Shown here piece by piece: positions 7,506 to 17,406 of a stretch of DNA of 57,551 nucleotides. The stretch's first letter is position 1; each line of letters opens with the position of its first letter. The stretch is from IMG/VR virus record IMGVR_UViG_3300020198_000019, positions 1 through 57,551 of that record, one strand, 5' to 3'. The notes under the pieces are model-generated. The model had not been told where the DNA came from and made no database searches. It saw nothing but the letters and a program-made list of their open reading frames with translations. The position numbers and the translations under genes were made by a program. The DNA comes from a virus.

Positions 7506-9235
7506 GCCTTTCTGATGCCCTGAAAGCGGCAGCCCGCCTTGTACGCCTGAACAACGACGCGTTGGAGTTGTTTCGACCGACAAAATACCAAGAGCCTGTT
7601 GCGATGACCAAGGCGTCGGAATGCTTGGTGCAGGGAGGCACCAGATCAGGCAAGTCCACGATTGTTGCTGCTATGGTGGCGGCATACGCCAGAAACAAGC
7701 CGATCATATTTGCTGACGGAACGAAACACGATATCCGGGAAAAGGCTTGGGCGAGCCGGTCAACAACTGTCTGGCTGATCGGCCTGCAACTCAACCACAT
7801 CGGGCAGACTCTTTACCGTTTGCTTCGCAAACCGGGAGCGTTTGACTGCGTACGGGATCCGCTTACGGGTAATCTACGTGCGTGGCAGCCGGGGGTTGTT
7901 CCCGGGGACGACCAGATTGGGCCGGAGGGTCGGGAGCCTGCGCCAGCGTTTATTCCCGACGAGGACGTGGTGCAAGAGACTTGGGAGTCCAAAAGCGAAC
8001 ATAAACTGACTAGCATGACGCTGCGGAACGGCACGGTCATATATGCTTACGCAAGCACGGCAGAGGTGAAACGCGGCGACCCCGTGAATTTGATTTGGAT
8101 TGACGAAGAGATTCGATTCTCTGATCACTACGCAGAATGGCAAAGCCGATTGAGTGACCGCAAGGGCCGACTGTTTTGGACAAGCTGGCCTGACCTGCAG
8201 ACAGAGGCTCTGCTGAGACTACATGACCGAGCGAATACGCAGGCCTCCGAAATCGCTAGAGGCAAGCGTAAGACTGCGGACGTTGCCCGGTTTGTATTTG
8301 TCGGTAGCAACTCCCCGTTTATCGATTCGGAGGAGCTGCGCAAGCGTGCTGAGGGGTGGAGTGAGGCCGAGAGGCTGGCTCGAGACTTCGGGGAGTTTCC
8401 TGTTGGTACGATTTTGGCGTATCCTGAGTTTTCCGAGGAGCGTCATGTGGTTGACTACGGAGAAGGTAACCCTTTGAATGACCGCATCACGGCGGTCATG
8501 GATGAGCTGAACGGGGGTGTTCCGGATAACTGGCCTGTGGACTTGATCCTCGACCCGGGAACTACCAGCCCAGCAGTTTTGTGGTGTGCCATACCGACGC
8601 CGGATTACTGGGACGGAGGTGTTCCGTACTACGTAGTGTATCGCGAAATGAACGTAGCTCGCATAGATGCGCAAGATATGGCTGTTCGAATTCGAGCCAT
8701 CGAACCTGATCGGACGTACTCGAGGTTCATAATCGACAAAAAAGCCGGCGCTCAAACGCCGATGGGGTTCGCGTGGAAAGTGGCCGAGCAGTACTCCCAA
8801 AAATTCAAAGCTGTTGGTGTCAGAAACCTGACAACCGGGTTTGAGTTCCTTCCGGGCGAGCACGTTTGGGCTGTTCGGACCTTGAAACTGCGTGCGTGGA
8901 TGCGTGGCCGGCAAGACTGCCCCCGTCCACAACTGCGGATTTACGCAAGGAATTGCCCTATCCTGATACAACAGATGAAGTCTGTTCGGAAGACGATCCG
9001 CAGGTCCGAAGTGCAGGATAAAATTGCTGACGGGCAGGTCCACGACGTACTGGACACGCTGGAGTACTGGGCCGGCAGCGACCCCACATTTCGCGTGGTA
9101 ACGACTAAGGGCACAAGCCCGGGCTTGCGAATGTTCGAGCAAGACGTTAAATTTTGGGCTGACCTCCGAGCCTCTTCCCCCGGACAAGGCCCGGGCAAAC
9201 CGATGATTATTTTAGGTGCGCCAGGTGCAATATGA
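7502..9235 (+). CDS. terL: Terminase large subunit
   Basis: 577 aa. Walker A is GGTRSGKST (residues 45-53), Walker B is LIWIDEE (near 197-203), and WTSWPD shortly after fits the coupling motif. The C-terminal half carries RNase H-like nuclease features: DLILDPGTTSPAVLW, a central IIDKKAG, and a late acidic HDVLDTLEYW. It pumps DNA through the portal into the procapsid and makes headful or site-specific cuts. The GTG start overlaps the preceding TGA, so it is probably coupled to the gene before it. Confidence 0.92.
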   Translation: MSLSDALKAAARLVRLNNDALELFRPTKYQEPVAMTKASECLVQGGTRSGKSTIVAAMVAAYARNKPIIFADGTKHDIREKAWASRSTTVWLIGLQLNHIGQTLYRLLRKPGAFDCVRDPLTGNLRAWQPGVVPGDDQIGPEGREPAPAFIPDEDVVQETWESKSEHKLTSMTLRNGTVIYAYASTAEVKRGDPVNLIWIDEEIRFSDHYAEWQSRLSDRKGRLFWTSWPDLQTEALLRLHDRANTQASEIARGKRKTADVARFVFVGSNSPFIDSEELRKRAEGWSEAERLARDFGEFPVGTILAYPEFSEERHVVDYGEGNPLNDRITAVMDELNGGVPDNWPVDLILDPGTTSPAVLWCAIPTPDYWDGGVPYYVVYREMNVARIDAQDMAVRIRAIEPDRTYSRFIIDKKAGAQTPMGFAWKVAEQYSQKFKAVGVRNLTTGFEFLPGEHVWAVRTLKLRAWMRGRQDCPRPQLRIYARNCPILIQQMKSVRKTIRRSEVQDKIADGQVHDVLDTLEYWAGSDPTFRVVTTKGTSPGLRMFEQDVKFWADLRASSPGQGPGKPMIILGAPGAI

Positions 9236-9588
9236 CAAACAGAAAACAAGACTCGATCGTTTCCGCCACACAACCTGCGTTTAAGCCGGCACTTGTGCGG
9301 CAGTACACGGTGCCGGGGTTTGGGGGGCCGCAGGCAGTTACGGTAGCCCTCGGAGATGCCGTGTGGTTTTTCCACCGCGGAGATATGTCGGCCACACCGG
9401 CTCCAGCCTTTGTGGTGGAGTTATGTGACCAAGGTCAAGCGCATTTGGCGGTGTACGACTTGTCGTCTAACGGCTGGCAGCCACGCCGCGGCGCGTGCAT
9501 CACCGGCGACAGCCGTCTGGAAAACGAGCACGTGAAGGCCCGTGGTGTCTGGGTTCCGCGAGTGTTGACCCCGGTTACGGCAGAGTAG
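9232..9588 (+). CDS. Hypothetical 118-aa protein between terminase and portal
   Basis: ATG overlaps the terminase stop (ATGA). The sequence is mainly beta and slightly basic, with aromatic patches (GDAVWFFHRGD) that could form a small barrel. No family recognised. Its fixed place between terL and portal suggests a packaging or structural accessory. Confidence 0.6.
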   Translation: MTNRKQDSIVSATQPAFKPALVRQYTVPGFGGPQAVTVALGDAVWFFHRGDMSATPAPAFVVELCDQGQAHLAVYDLSSNGWQPRRGACITGDSRLENEHVKARGVWVPRVLTPVTAE

Positions 9589-9592
9589 CGGT

Positions 9593-11752
9593 ATGGCTGT
9601 GACGTACGAACAAGTCCAACGTTATCTTCTGGGGCCTTTGGTCAGCCAGTGGATAGCGCGCCTCGAGGCGGCTAAGACCGCCAAGAAGCGGTTCACCGCG
9701 TGTGCCAGGCTGTGTCGACAGTTTTACGGCACAGACCCCGGTGCTCAGTGGGGCGACGACGTACGTAACGAGTTCTATCCGCAAGTGCCGAAACCACAGT
9801 TTGCCGTCTCCATCAACAAAGCCTTCGAACTGGTCTCCGTGATCGGCCCGTCGCTGCTGTGGAGATACCCGCGACGGCAAGTGCGGTCGATCCAGCCACC
9901 TTCGCAGGTGGAGATACTGCAAACTGTTTTTGGTGTTCAGGATGAGGCGTTTCTGCAGCAGATGTCCGCCATGGAGCAGACCCAAGCGGCGACCGTAGGT
10001 GTTCGCAACAGATTGCTGGAGCGCGTGCTGAACCACCTCGCCGACAAGCACCCCACAGGCACCTGTTTGGGCGAGGCGCAACTGGTTGTGCAGGACGCCA
10101 TGGTCGCCGGGCTCGGCTTGTTGTGGACTGAAACCTACGTCGACAAGGCGTCTGGCCAACCGATGGTGACCTCGTTTGCTGGGCGTCAGGATGAACTGCT
10201 GGTGGATCCGGATTGCCGGGACGCCACGCGGGCCACGGCTAAATGGATCTCTCGTACGCACGTTGAGCCTGTTTGGGTTGTTGAGCGGAGGTTTGGGTAC
10301 CCACCGGGGTATCTGTCCGGTAAGGGCACGGGAACCAGTAGCGAGTGGGCGTGGCAGGCCAGCCAAACACAGACCGCCCATAAGTATTATCAGGATATGA
10401 TTGAATGGACTGAGATATGGAGCTGTGGCGGAATTGGCGCAAGGGTGCAGGGGATTGACCCTGCGATGGGTGAGGCCCTTGACGCTGTGGCGGGCGAATA
10501 TTGCTACCTCGCGATCTCGAAAAACGTCCCCCACCCGCTGAACCTGCCGCCAACAGTGGTCGAGGAGGCTCCTCCCGACTTGATACGACAGGCTTTGCTG
10601 TGGCGCACGTCACGCTTCGGGGCGGTGTGCGAGTTCTGGAAAGACCGTCGATGGCCGTGCGAGTTCCTGGAATTTTACCCGCTGTCGGGAAGCCCGTGGC
10701 CAATCGCACCTCTGGCCCCGGGGCTGCCGTTTCTGCTCTCTATGAACATTCTGCTGGTCTCGCAACTGCAGATGTCGTACGACCGCCGACGAGACATCAT
10801 CGGCGTTTACGAGCACATGGCGCAGCAGGTTAACGAGGCCTTGAATTCTGAGAGCACCCCGTGCGTCGTAAAACTAACAAGCGCGGCTCAGCAATCAATC
10901 GGCGAGGTGATGCAGTTCCTGCAAAGGCCTCCGGTTCAGGGCGATCTGCTGATGTGGATTCAGTATCTGGACCAACAGTTTCAGAAAGCGACTGGGCTGG
11001 ACGACCTGTCGTACGGGATCAGTCAACGGCAAAGCCGGGTTGTTGCTGATGTGCAGATGCGTCAGCAGAAATCGGCTGTCAGACCGGAGAAGATGTCGTT
11101 AGACGTTGCTGACTTTCTGCGGCGGTCTGCCCAGAAGGAGCTATGGTTGACGGCAATGTATTTACCCGGGGACGCCTTGGTCCCGCTGTTAGGTATGTAC
11201 GGTGCTCAGATCTGGGAGCAACAAATCCGCACGATTCCGTTTGAGGTGATGGTCCGGCAGTTTGACACCGTCGTCGAAGTCACGGAGATGCACCGCCCCG
11301 ACAACGATAAAGAGATCCAAGACCATGAGCGGATCTTGCCGTTCCTGTTGCCGGTGCTGCAGGGATACGCACAATCCACCGGGGACACCGCCCCACTAAA
11401 CGCGCTGTTGCAGCGGTATTTCACCGCAATGCAGCTCACCAACCCGTCAGCGTTTGCGATGCAGGGCTGGTCTCAGCGGCCCGACCCTGCGGCTACGCAA
11501 ATGCAGCAGGCCATGACGCAAGCCCAGCTAGACAGGCTGGCCGCCGAAACCGAAGACACGCGAGCCAAGGCGGTAGCGCGTTTGACAGACGCGCAGTACA
11601 AATCTCAAGGCTCAACCGCTTCGGGTTTGCAACGTTTGCGGTTTGCTGAGCTTGACCACCAACAGCGGATGCGGCAGGCCGACGAGGCCCACCTGCAGAA
11701 CATGCTGATTACCCAAGAACGTTCTGATTTGGAGCAGCAGTATGTCCGGTAA
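9593..11752 (+). CDS. Portal protein
   Basis: 719 aa, close to the size of large P22-type portals (about 725 aa). A helical N-terminal wing is followed by an aromatic core (WPCEFLEFYPLSGSPWP). A long helical stem follows near residues 395-480, then a C-terminal Gln/Ala-rich barrel-like helix (QAMTQAQLDRLAAETEDTRA). It forms the ring at the capsid vertex on which TerL docks. Assigned from length, layout and position after terL. The 3' end overlaps the next gene by 11 nt. Confidence 0.75.
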   Translation: MAVTYEQVQRYLLGPLVSQWIARLEAAKTAKKRFTACARLCRQFYGTDPGAQWGDDVRNEFYPQVPKPQFAVSINKAFELVSVIGPSLLWRYPRRQVRSIQPPSQVEILQTVFGVQDEAFLQQMSAMEQTQAATVGVRNRLLERVLNHLADKHPTGTCLGEAQLVVQDAMVAGLGLLWTETYVDKASGQPMVTSFAGRQDELLVDPDCRDATRATAKWISRTHVEPVWVVERRFGYPPGYLSGKGTGTSSEWAWQASQTQTAHKYYQDMIEWTEIWSCGGIGARVQGIDPAMGEALDAVAGEYCYLAISKNVPHPLNLPPTVVEEAPPDLIRQALLWRTSRFGAVCEFWKDRRWPCEFLEFYPLSGSPWPIAPLAPGLPFLLSMNILLVSQLQMSYDRRRDIIGVYEHMAQQVNEALNSESTPCVVKLTSAAQQSIGEVMQFLQRPPVQGDLLMWIQYLDQQFQKATGLDDLSYGISQRQSRVVADVQMRQQKSAVRPEKMSLDVADFLRRSAQKELWLTAMYLPGDALVPLLGMYGAQIWEQQIRTIPFEVMVRQFDTVVEVTEMHRPDNDKEIQDHERILPFLLPVLQGYAQSTGDTAPLNALLQRYFTAMQLTNPSAFAMQGWSQRPDPAATQMQQAMTQAQLDRLAAETEDTRAKAVARLTDAQYKSQGSTASGLQRLRFAELDHQQRMRQADEAHLQNMLITQERSDLEQQYVR

Positions 11753-12389
11753 ACCTCCCGAACGGTACCCCAACCGCAGAGACCAAAGCGACTTTGAGGC
11801 TGTTTGGCACAAAGGCCCCACCGCTGTGGCGTTTTTTGAGCAGATTGTCGGCGCAGAAGGCGTGCGTATGGCGGCAATGCTGGCGTCTCGGTCTGCCCCT
11901 ACGTCCGGTGTCGATGACCGCATGGTGATGGCTAACAGCGGCAGTGTTGAGGAAACGTTCCGGGGAAGCCCGGAGATGTTGAACCTGTATCGAGCCCAGT
12001 ATCGACGGGAGACCGGTGAGGATCTGCCGGCAGACGCGGTGGTGTACCGCGGAATCGTGTCTTACCCTGGAGAGAGCGGGGCGATCGTGACGCACAAGCG
12101 GAGTCTGCAGGAAGTCAAAGAGTATTTGAAAGCCCGTGGCCGGGACGTGCATGGGGATTGGGACGTGACTGGGGATCAAGTTGCTGCAACTCCGCAGGTT
12201 GTGCGAATGGGTCCCGACATTATGAGTAGGTACAAGGCGGAGTACCGGGCCGAGGGTGGGTGGGAGAATGCGACTGACAGAGACCTTGAGGAAGAGATCT
12301 TGCACAAGCACGCCCCGGTTGTGACTGCGGATGACGTACATAACGCACCTGCCACGCTGGACGAATGTGCTAACTTGATGATGCGATGA
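11742..12389 (+). CDS. Hypothetical protein after portal
   Basis: 215 aa, charged and mostly helical. GGAG lies seven bases before the ATG. No domain recognised. Co-translation with portal suggests a head-completion, protease-like or scaffold-cofactor role, but nothing in the sequence decides between these. Confidence 0.6.
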   Translation: MSGKPPERYPNRRDQSDFEAVWHKGPTAVAFFEQIVGAEGVRMAAMLASRSAPTSGVDDRMVMANSGSVEETFRGSPEMLNLYRAQYRRETGEDLPADAVVYRGIVSYPGESGAIVTHKRSLQEVKEYLKARGRDVHGDWDVTGDQVAATPQVVRMGPDIMSRYKAEYRAEGGWENATDRDLEEEILHKHAPVVTADDVHNAPATLDECANLMMR

Positions 12390-12396
12390 GGTCTTG

Positions 12397-13557
12397 ATGT
12401 TTACGTACGCCGACGCCATGAGCTTTCTTGCCACGCAACTGGATACAGTGTTGTCCGGTTCGCTCGAACAGCGCGTACGCAACGCGGTTAATTCCGGGTG
12501 GAACAGGCTGCACTCGTTGGCGACGTGGGTGTACTTCCAGCGGTCCGGTGTTTTGCGGGTATCTCCGGGGCAGCGGACAGGCACGGCATCCTTCTCAGCC
12601 TCCACAGGTATTGTGACGCTGACGGGCTCTGTGTTTCCCGCTACGGTGACGGAACAACACCTGCTGATCGATCGGACATGGTATCCTGTTTTCCGGCGGG
12701 TCAGTGACACCCAAGTCGAATTGTTTCCTGAGACAAGGCCGACGCTGGACCTGACAGACGTCGCCTATGTGCTGCAGAAAGTGCTGCACCCGCTGCCCGC
12801 AGAAGTTAGTGACGTGTTGGTGGTGTATGAGAGTCAGCAAAACATCCGGATGTGGCGAGTCAACCCGATGACGGCCTACCAGATTCAAGAAGGTTTTTCT
12901 TGGTCGCCGGCACTGCCGACACAGTATAGCATTTTTGTAGACCCTCGCAGCCCGGGGCGGTGGTGTCTGTGGCTACCGTTCGAGGTAATGCTAGCTACAG
13001 AGCTGGCGTACATGTACCAAAGCCGTCGCCCGGCCAACACCCTCGTGCGGGAGGCGAGGGGTACCGTCACTGTAGTAAACGGGGTGGCGACATTCAGCGA
13101 GCCCGTTGTGACTCCCGCCTTTGTCGGGGCCGTACTCCGTTTGTCGGCCAGCGAAACAGTTCCTCCTGTTGGGCCGTACGGGGATTTTGCGCAGGACCCG
13201 AGTGTTGCGGAGACGGTCGTAGAGGAGACTTTGGTTACCGCGTACATCAGCGCGACGCAGGTGCGGGTTGCAAACGTTTCTGCGGCGGCAACATCGGTTT
13301 CGTTTTGTGCGTCCACCCATATAGACGTAGGTGGGGGCGCAATGCTGAACCTGTTCTTGCGACTGGTCGAGGATGAGTATGGCACAAGACCGGTCGGGAA
13401 CCACAATGAAAAGTTGGTGACTAAATCGGCGTTGGCAGACGCGGTTCGGGAGGCTATGGCCGCGGATGGCCGAGCAGTGGTCAACATGCGGGACGAATTG
13501 AAATACTGGTATGGACTGCGTCTCAAGGACATAGGCTATGTCAGCTCCGGAAGCTAA
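12397..13557 (+). CDS. Head-tail connector / tail accessory protein (putative)
   Basis: 386 aa. The N-terminal helix (LEQRVRNAVNSGWNRLHSLA) resembles the gp4/gp10-like adaptor proteins found after portals in many phages. The remainder is beta-rich with repeated short strands (TGIVTLTG, GTVTVVNGVATF). I take the ATG at 12397, with GAGG five bases upstream, over the TTG three bases earlier. Position between portal and a tail-tube-like gene supports a neck role. Confidence 0.5.
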   Translation: MFTYADAMSFLATQLDTVLSGSLEQRVRNAVNSGWNRLHSLATWVYFQRSGVLRVSPGQRTGTASFSASTGIVTLTGSVFPATVTEQHLLIDRTWYPVFRRVSDTQVELFPETRPTLDLTDVAYVLQKVLHPLPAEVSDVLVVYESQQNIRMWRVNPMTAYQIQEGFSWSPALPTQYSIFVDPRSPGRWCLWLPFEVMLATELAYMYQSRRPANTLVREARGTVTVVNGVATFSEPVVTPAFVGAVLRLSASETVPPVGPYGDFAQDPSVAETVVEETLVTAYISATQVRVANVSAAATSVSFCASTHIDVGGGAMLNLFLRLVEDEYGTRPVGNHNEKLVTKSALADAVREAMAADGRAVVNMRDELKYWYGLRLKDIGYVSSGS

Positions 13558-14074
13558 AATAGCAAAGCGCACCGTAACGCTTTTGCAGGAGCTTGCTGCT
13601 CAGAACGTGTTTACTCCGCAGGCCGGGGAGAGATGCCGGCGTGTTCTCCCGTCCGCGATTCGGCAGATCCGGGTGCTCGAAGGATCGGAAAACATCCGTA
13701 CTGCAGTGGGTTTTGCAAACCTCCCGCTGCCGGCCATGCTTGTTTGTGCCATGCCTGTTGAGACCGCCTCCCCTATGGGGGTCAGTTTAGCGGACGACGA
13801 AGTCGTCCGGATAGCAATACAGGTTGTCGAGAACACCCCGCAAGATGCGAGCACCGGAATCGCCACGTACGCGTATTGGATGTCAGAAATACGCAAGAGA
13901 CTGCTCGCGGTACCAAACCCTTTCTTGCAAGACACCACGGCGTCAGAGTATGATCCGTACGTTGTCTACGTAGTCAAGCGGTTGTCTGCCGACGCAGCGG
14001 CAAAACTACGACACAATCAATCTGTGGGGCTGCTGGTGTTTCAGGTAATGGTTCGACACCCGCGAGGAGTGTAA
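13538..14074 (+). CDS. Putative tail-completion / neck protein
   Basis: 178 aa, overlapping the previous gene by 20 nt. A helical start, then a beta-alpha pattern with VVRIAIQVVENT and VGLLVFQVMVRHPRG near the end. This layout, a small alpha/beta protein just before the tail tube, fits tail terminators of long-tailed phages. No diagnostic residues. Confidence 0.4.
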   Translation: MSAPEAKIAKRTVTLLQELAAQNVFTPQAGERCRRVLPSAIRQIRVLEGSENIRTAVGFANLPLPAMLVCAMPVETASPMGVSLADDEVVRIAIQVVENTPQDASTGIATYAYWMSEIRKRLLAVPNPFLQDTTASEYDPYVVYVVKRLSADAAAKLRHNQSVGLLVFQVMVRHPRGV

Positions 14075-14076
14075 CA

Positions 14077-14958
14077 ATGGCAGTATCTACAGGCGTCAGC
14101 TCACAGGTTTCAATCGGCGGCAGCGCGTTTTGCTTTGCATCTTTCCAAGACGGCAGCACGGTCGAGCGGGTATTCAACCCAAACGCTATTTGCGGTAGCC
14201 GCGACCCGATAATCCAGCGAGTAGTCGCAGGCCGCAAGACCATACAGTTCCAGTTGACCCACGACGCGACGCGACCGATTCTGGATATTTTACTCGGGCT
14301 GTGCGGTGCGACCCGTACCGGCAGTGGGACCACGCAGGCTCCATGGGTGTACACGGCAAACGAGGCGGTCAGCACAACAGAGATAATCGTAAACAAGGTC
14401 GGCCAAAAACACCGGTACACGTTGTGCCGCCTCGCTCGGTTGGTGCTGCGAGGACAAGTCGGGACGCAACCGATTCAAGCGGAGAGCACGTGGGTCGCAG
14501 CCGACGAGATTGAGTCCCCAGCGTCGGAGTTTACCGCAGGGACGGTGGACAATCTGATTGCCTTCAACGGCAGTTCTGTGACTATCGGCGGCGTTGCGGT
14601 TGACCACGATAGGTACGCGATCGTGATCGACAACAAACTGGTGCCTAGTTGGAACGCCAGCGCCACTGTGACTGACGTTGGTCCTGGGCCGCGGCAGGTC
14701 CTGCTCGCCTTTGCCTGCCCATACATTGCGGCGAACAAGGATCAGTATTGGACAAACTTGGCAGTAACTCCTCGTGCGCTGGTACATACGATTTCAAACG
14801 GAAACGACACGCTCACGTTCGACATGGGTTATGGCGTCCTTGTACCGAAAAGCCCGGACATCCTAGGTGCGTCCGAAGAGATTCGATTGCAGCAGACGTG
14901 GGAGGCATACCGTGATGGTGCCAACCCCGCATTTACATTTTCTCTGAGTGGAACCTGA
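14077..14958 (+). CDS. Putative major tail tube protein
   Basis: 293 aa, almost entirely beta. The stretch CGSRDPIIQRVVAGRKTIQF resembles the R-x-x-x-G-x-x-x-x-x-G strand pattern of siphovirus tube proteins (Phage_tube_2 type, from memory). GAGGAG lies seven bases before ATG, the strongest ribosome-binding site in this stretch, which fits a product needed in many copies. If confirmed it implies a long tail. Confidence 0.45.
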   Translation: MAVSTGVSSQVSIGGSAFCFASFQDGSTVERVFNPNAICGSRDPIIQRVVAGRKTIQFQLTHDATRPILDILLGLCGATRTGSGTTQAPWVYTANEAVSTTEIIVNKVGQKHRYTLCRLARLVLRGQVGTQPIQAESTWVAADEIESPASEFTAGTVDNLIAFNGSSVTIGGVAVDHDRYAIVIDNKLVPSWNASATVTDVGPGPRQVLLAFACPYIAANKDQYWTNLAVTPRALVHTISNGNDTLTFDMGYGVLVPKSPDILGASEEIRLQQTWEAYRDGANPAFTFSLSGT

Positions 14959-14960
14959 CA

Positions 14961-15884
14961 ATGTTAATCCCCCCGGATTTGGATGACGGTTTAACTGTGG
15001 CGGTGAGCATACCACCACAGGCCCCCACGTACTGCTCCGTCCTGTACGTCAGGTCTGCGATAGGCCTCGCTGAACCGACCGAAGCGTCTAGGCTGTACCT
15101 ACAACAGCGCGGTTTGGGAGGAGGGGGAGACGATGATTTTCCACTACTGTCCCGGCTGTTTCGACCACCGTTCGTGTTTGCGGATATATCTGGGAGTAGC
15201 CAGATGAAGCAGTATACGCCGGCGATCTCGCAGCCCGGGTACTTGCATAAAGTGCTGACAGGGTTGTTGGCTGCTTTTGGTACCCAGCCGCTGCGGAACG
15301 TGCTTCAAGCATTAGCAGGCCCAACGATCTCGCCGGAGGTTGTGCAAAGCCACGCACGGCTCCAGGTCTTATACCCGAAGGCCAGCACGTTCGACTGTGC
15401 CTTGTGCATGAAATACTCCGTCAACGTGGAGCCGGAGGTCTTCGAACTCGAGCGAGATCACTCAGGACAGCTTCGGCTGCTGGCTGAAAACGCCAAGCCT
15501 CTCTGTGATTTGCGCCATGGGCGGTGCGTGAAAGGACACCACACCAATCCGTTAGGCGTATTGCACCGCGTTTTCGGCAAGATCTGGCAACACTACTGGA
15601 CGTACCGAACGTCAGGCAGTAGACTGAGCGACATCACCGGCCCTTGTCCCCGGCACGCCCTTCACCGCGCTGTTATTGACCATGTGGTGACTTATGGACC
15701 CCACGATCGACGATTTGATCCGCTTGCTGGCCGAGGCACCCCCGGAAGAGAGAGTGTTGCCGGACCCGGTGGGCCTGATGCAGGCGTCGCAATTTCTTCG
15801 GAGCACACAGCCCGATCAAAATGCGTCTTCTGCGGGTCCAGCCAGTGCCGAGAGGCTGAGTGCCGAGCCGTCGCAACGGGGTGA
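14961..15884 (+). CDS. Tail gene with uncertain C-terminus (possible assembly chaperone)
   Basis: The frame is 307 aa but only the first ~180 residues look natural. The part after about 15500 is Cys/His/Arg-rich and resembles a wrong-frame translation, and the last 190 nt overlap the next gene, whose frame is clearly coding. The -1 frame contains an unbroken stretch ending at TAG 15618-15620 with protein-like content (RIAPRFRQDLATLLDVPN). Long-tailed phages often express a chaperone pair here through a programmed frameshift; no canonical slippery heptamer was found. Confidence 0.45.
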   Translation: MLIPPDLDDGLTVAVSIPPQAPTYCSVLYVRSAIGLAEPTEASRLYLQQRGLGGGGDDDFPLLSRLFRPPFVFADISGSSQMKQYTPAISQPGYLHKVLTGLLAAFGTQPLRNVLQALAGPTISPEVVQSHARLQVLYPKASTFDCALCMKYSVNVEPEVFELERDHSGQLRLLAENAKPLCDLRHGRCVKGHHTNPLGVLHRVFGKIWQHYWTYRTSGSRLSDITGPCPRHALHRAVIDHVVTYGPHDRRFDPLAGRGTPGRESVAGPGGPDAGVAISSEHTARSKCVFCGSSQCREAECRAVATG

Positions 15885-16650
15885 GACGGCTTCTGCCCCC
15901 GCGGCGGTGGCAGAGAGGCAGACATCTACATCGAGTGCAGCAACGCCCGCCCCTGCCGGGGAACTCCTTGGGACGTCGGCGTCTGTAATACCCGGCACCC
16001 GCGTGGTGGGTGCGGCTGCCGGGCCGAGCGAACGTGGCGGTGTGTCTGGTGAGCCTGCTGTACCGACACCGCCACGCTTTGCCTCAGCACAACAGGCCGG
16101 GTTTAGCAGGCACGACTGGTTTTCGGAAGAGCCCGCCAACCCCCGCCCGAGATCACAGGAAATTGGCTCCGCGGCGGATCCCGCCGCTAACCGTTTGGTG
16201 GATGCGGTGCCGGCCAACCCAGTGTGGCGTGAAGACTTTGCAGGTACGGCAGCCGAGGCTTTGCGGCGGGCGGAGTCGCAATACCCCGGCGCGCAGGTGG
16301 TGTCTCCAGAGTACATGGCGGGGCAGCAAGCTGTTGCGGAGTTAGCCCGGCAGCAAACGGGGCGGCCAGCGGACCTTACGGACAACCCCGTGTTTGTGAG
16401 CGCGCAGGTGACACCGACCCACCGCGTCGAGTTTGTGGTGCCCGCAGCAATGCCGGTTGATCCGGTCCAGTTATTTGCTGCCGCGGATAGGTATACCATG
16501 CAGACCGCCCCGGCAGCGGCACCGTCTCCACCCTACCGGGATTTGTTTACCGGCACCATTAACGCTCGGGTGCAGCCCACCGCAGAGACGGCGGTTCAGC
16601 ATTTTTCGAATCAACAGCCTCCGGAGTATGTGGATCGGAGGAGCCTGTGA
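15694..16650 (+). CDS. Disordered Ala/Pro/Ser-rich virion-region protein
   Basis: 318 aa. An N-terminal helix (DDLIRLLAEAPPEERV) leads into ~150 residues of low-complexity Ala/Pro/Ser/Thr/Glu. A second folded part follows (residues ~170-290) with ALRRAESQYPGAQVVSPEYM and a beta-like segment. The ATG is four codons after a same-frame stop. It overlaps the previous frame by 191 nt and the next gene by the GTGA at 16647. Function unknown. Confidence 0.6.
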   Translation: MDPTIDDLIRLLAEAPPEERVLPDPVGLMQASQFLRSTQPDQNASSAGPASAERLSAEPSQRGETASAPAAVAERQTSTSSAATPAPAGELLGTSASVIPGTRVVGAAAGPSERGGVSGEPAVPTPPRFASAQQAGFSRHDWFSEEPANPRPRSQEIGSAADPAANRLVDAVPANPVWREDFAGTAAEALRRAESQYPGAQVVSPEYMAGQQAVAELARQQTGRPADLTDNPVFVSAQVTPTHRVEFVVPAAMPVDPVQLFAAADRYTMQTAPAAAPSPPYRDLFTGTINARVQPTAETAVQHFSNQQPPEYVDRRSL

Positions 16651-17399
16651 TATTCAAATACGGTAACTACGCGCACGATAACTGCGAGTGCGGGTTGCGG
16701 GTTGCGGCTTCCGCGATTATGGACCAGTACCGTCGTCGGATCGGCACGGTATTTGAGTACACCGTGGTTGGCGTAAAGATCGTGCCCGACAACCCGAACC
16801 CGGTAACGACAAAGGCTGCTCTCACTGCAGCCTTGCAGGCTATGGAGTCCGCCTATTCGGCGGACAACCTAAACTGCGGGCTGTACCTTCCGGACGGAAC
16901 AACCCCGACAGCCCACACGCTGGTGTCGGCAAACACTTTCGGCGGCGTGAAGGTGATGCAACCACCAACCTACATTGATGGGCCTTGGACGGGGCAGATC
17001 GAGTACCTGAATCGACGAACGTACTCGATCGTGCTTCGTGCCGAGGTGCGTACAGGGTCCGGGTACTACGGGTACAAAGAGCGGCTTACGGTACGCGGGA
17101 ACGGCGGTGTCAAGTGGCGGTACTCTCCTCGCGAAATCGGCGACGCGCAAAAGCAGGATCTGCAAAGCACCACCACAATCATGTACGTGCAGGAGGGTCA
17201 GGCGATTGGACGCCAAGCCTATCCGGCAGTGCCTGCCCCTGTGTTTCCGCTGTACGAGCACGGTGAGATGCGGGAGTTAGCGTATGATTCTCCGCAGGAC
17301 CTGAACGCCAGCGGTAACCCCGAAATGTACCCCATCAGTTGGCGGTACGTGATGGAGGCTACCGCCAGTCAATCCTTCTTGGGTTTCACCCCTCCGTGA
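16647..17399 (+). CDS. Tail tip / distal tail-like protein (putative)
   Basis: 250 aa, Tyr- and Gly-rich beta protein. GGAGGAG precedes the GTG start, which overlaps the previous stop. NRRTYSIVLRAEVRTGSGYYGY and YPISWRYVMEATASQSFLGF suggest beta-sandwich strands like those of distal tail proteins. Its place directly before a hub-like gene supports this. No firm family match. Confidence 0.4.
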   Translation: MIFKYGNYAHDNCECGLRVAASAIMDQYRRRIGTVFEYTVVGVKIVPDNPNPVTTKAALTAALQAMESAYSADNLNCGLYLPDGTTPTAHTLVSANTFGGVKVMQPPTYIDGPWTGQIEYLNRRTYSIVLRAEVRTGSGYYGYKERLTVRGNGGVKWRYSPREIGDAQKQDLQSTTTIMYVQEGQAIGRQAYPAVPAPVFPLYEHGEMRELAYDSPQDLNASGNPEMYPISWRYVMEATASQSFLGFTPP

Positions 17400-17406
17400 G
17401 GTACAC

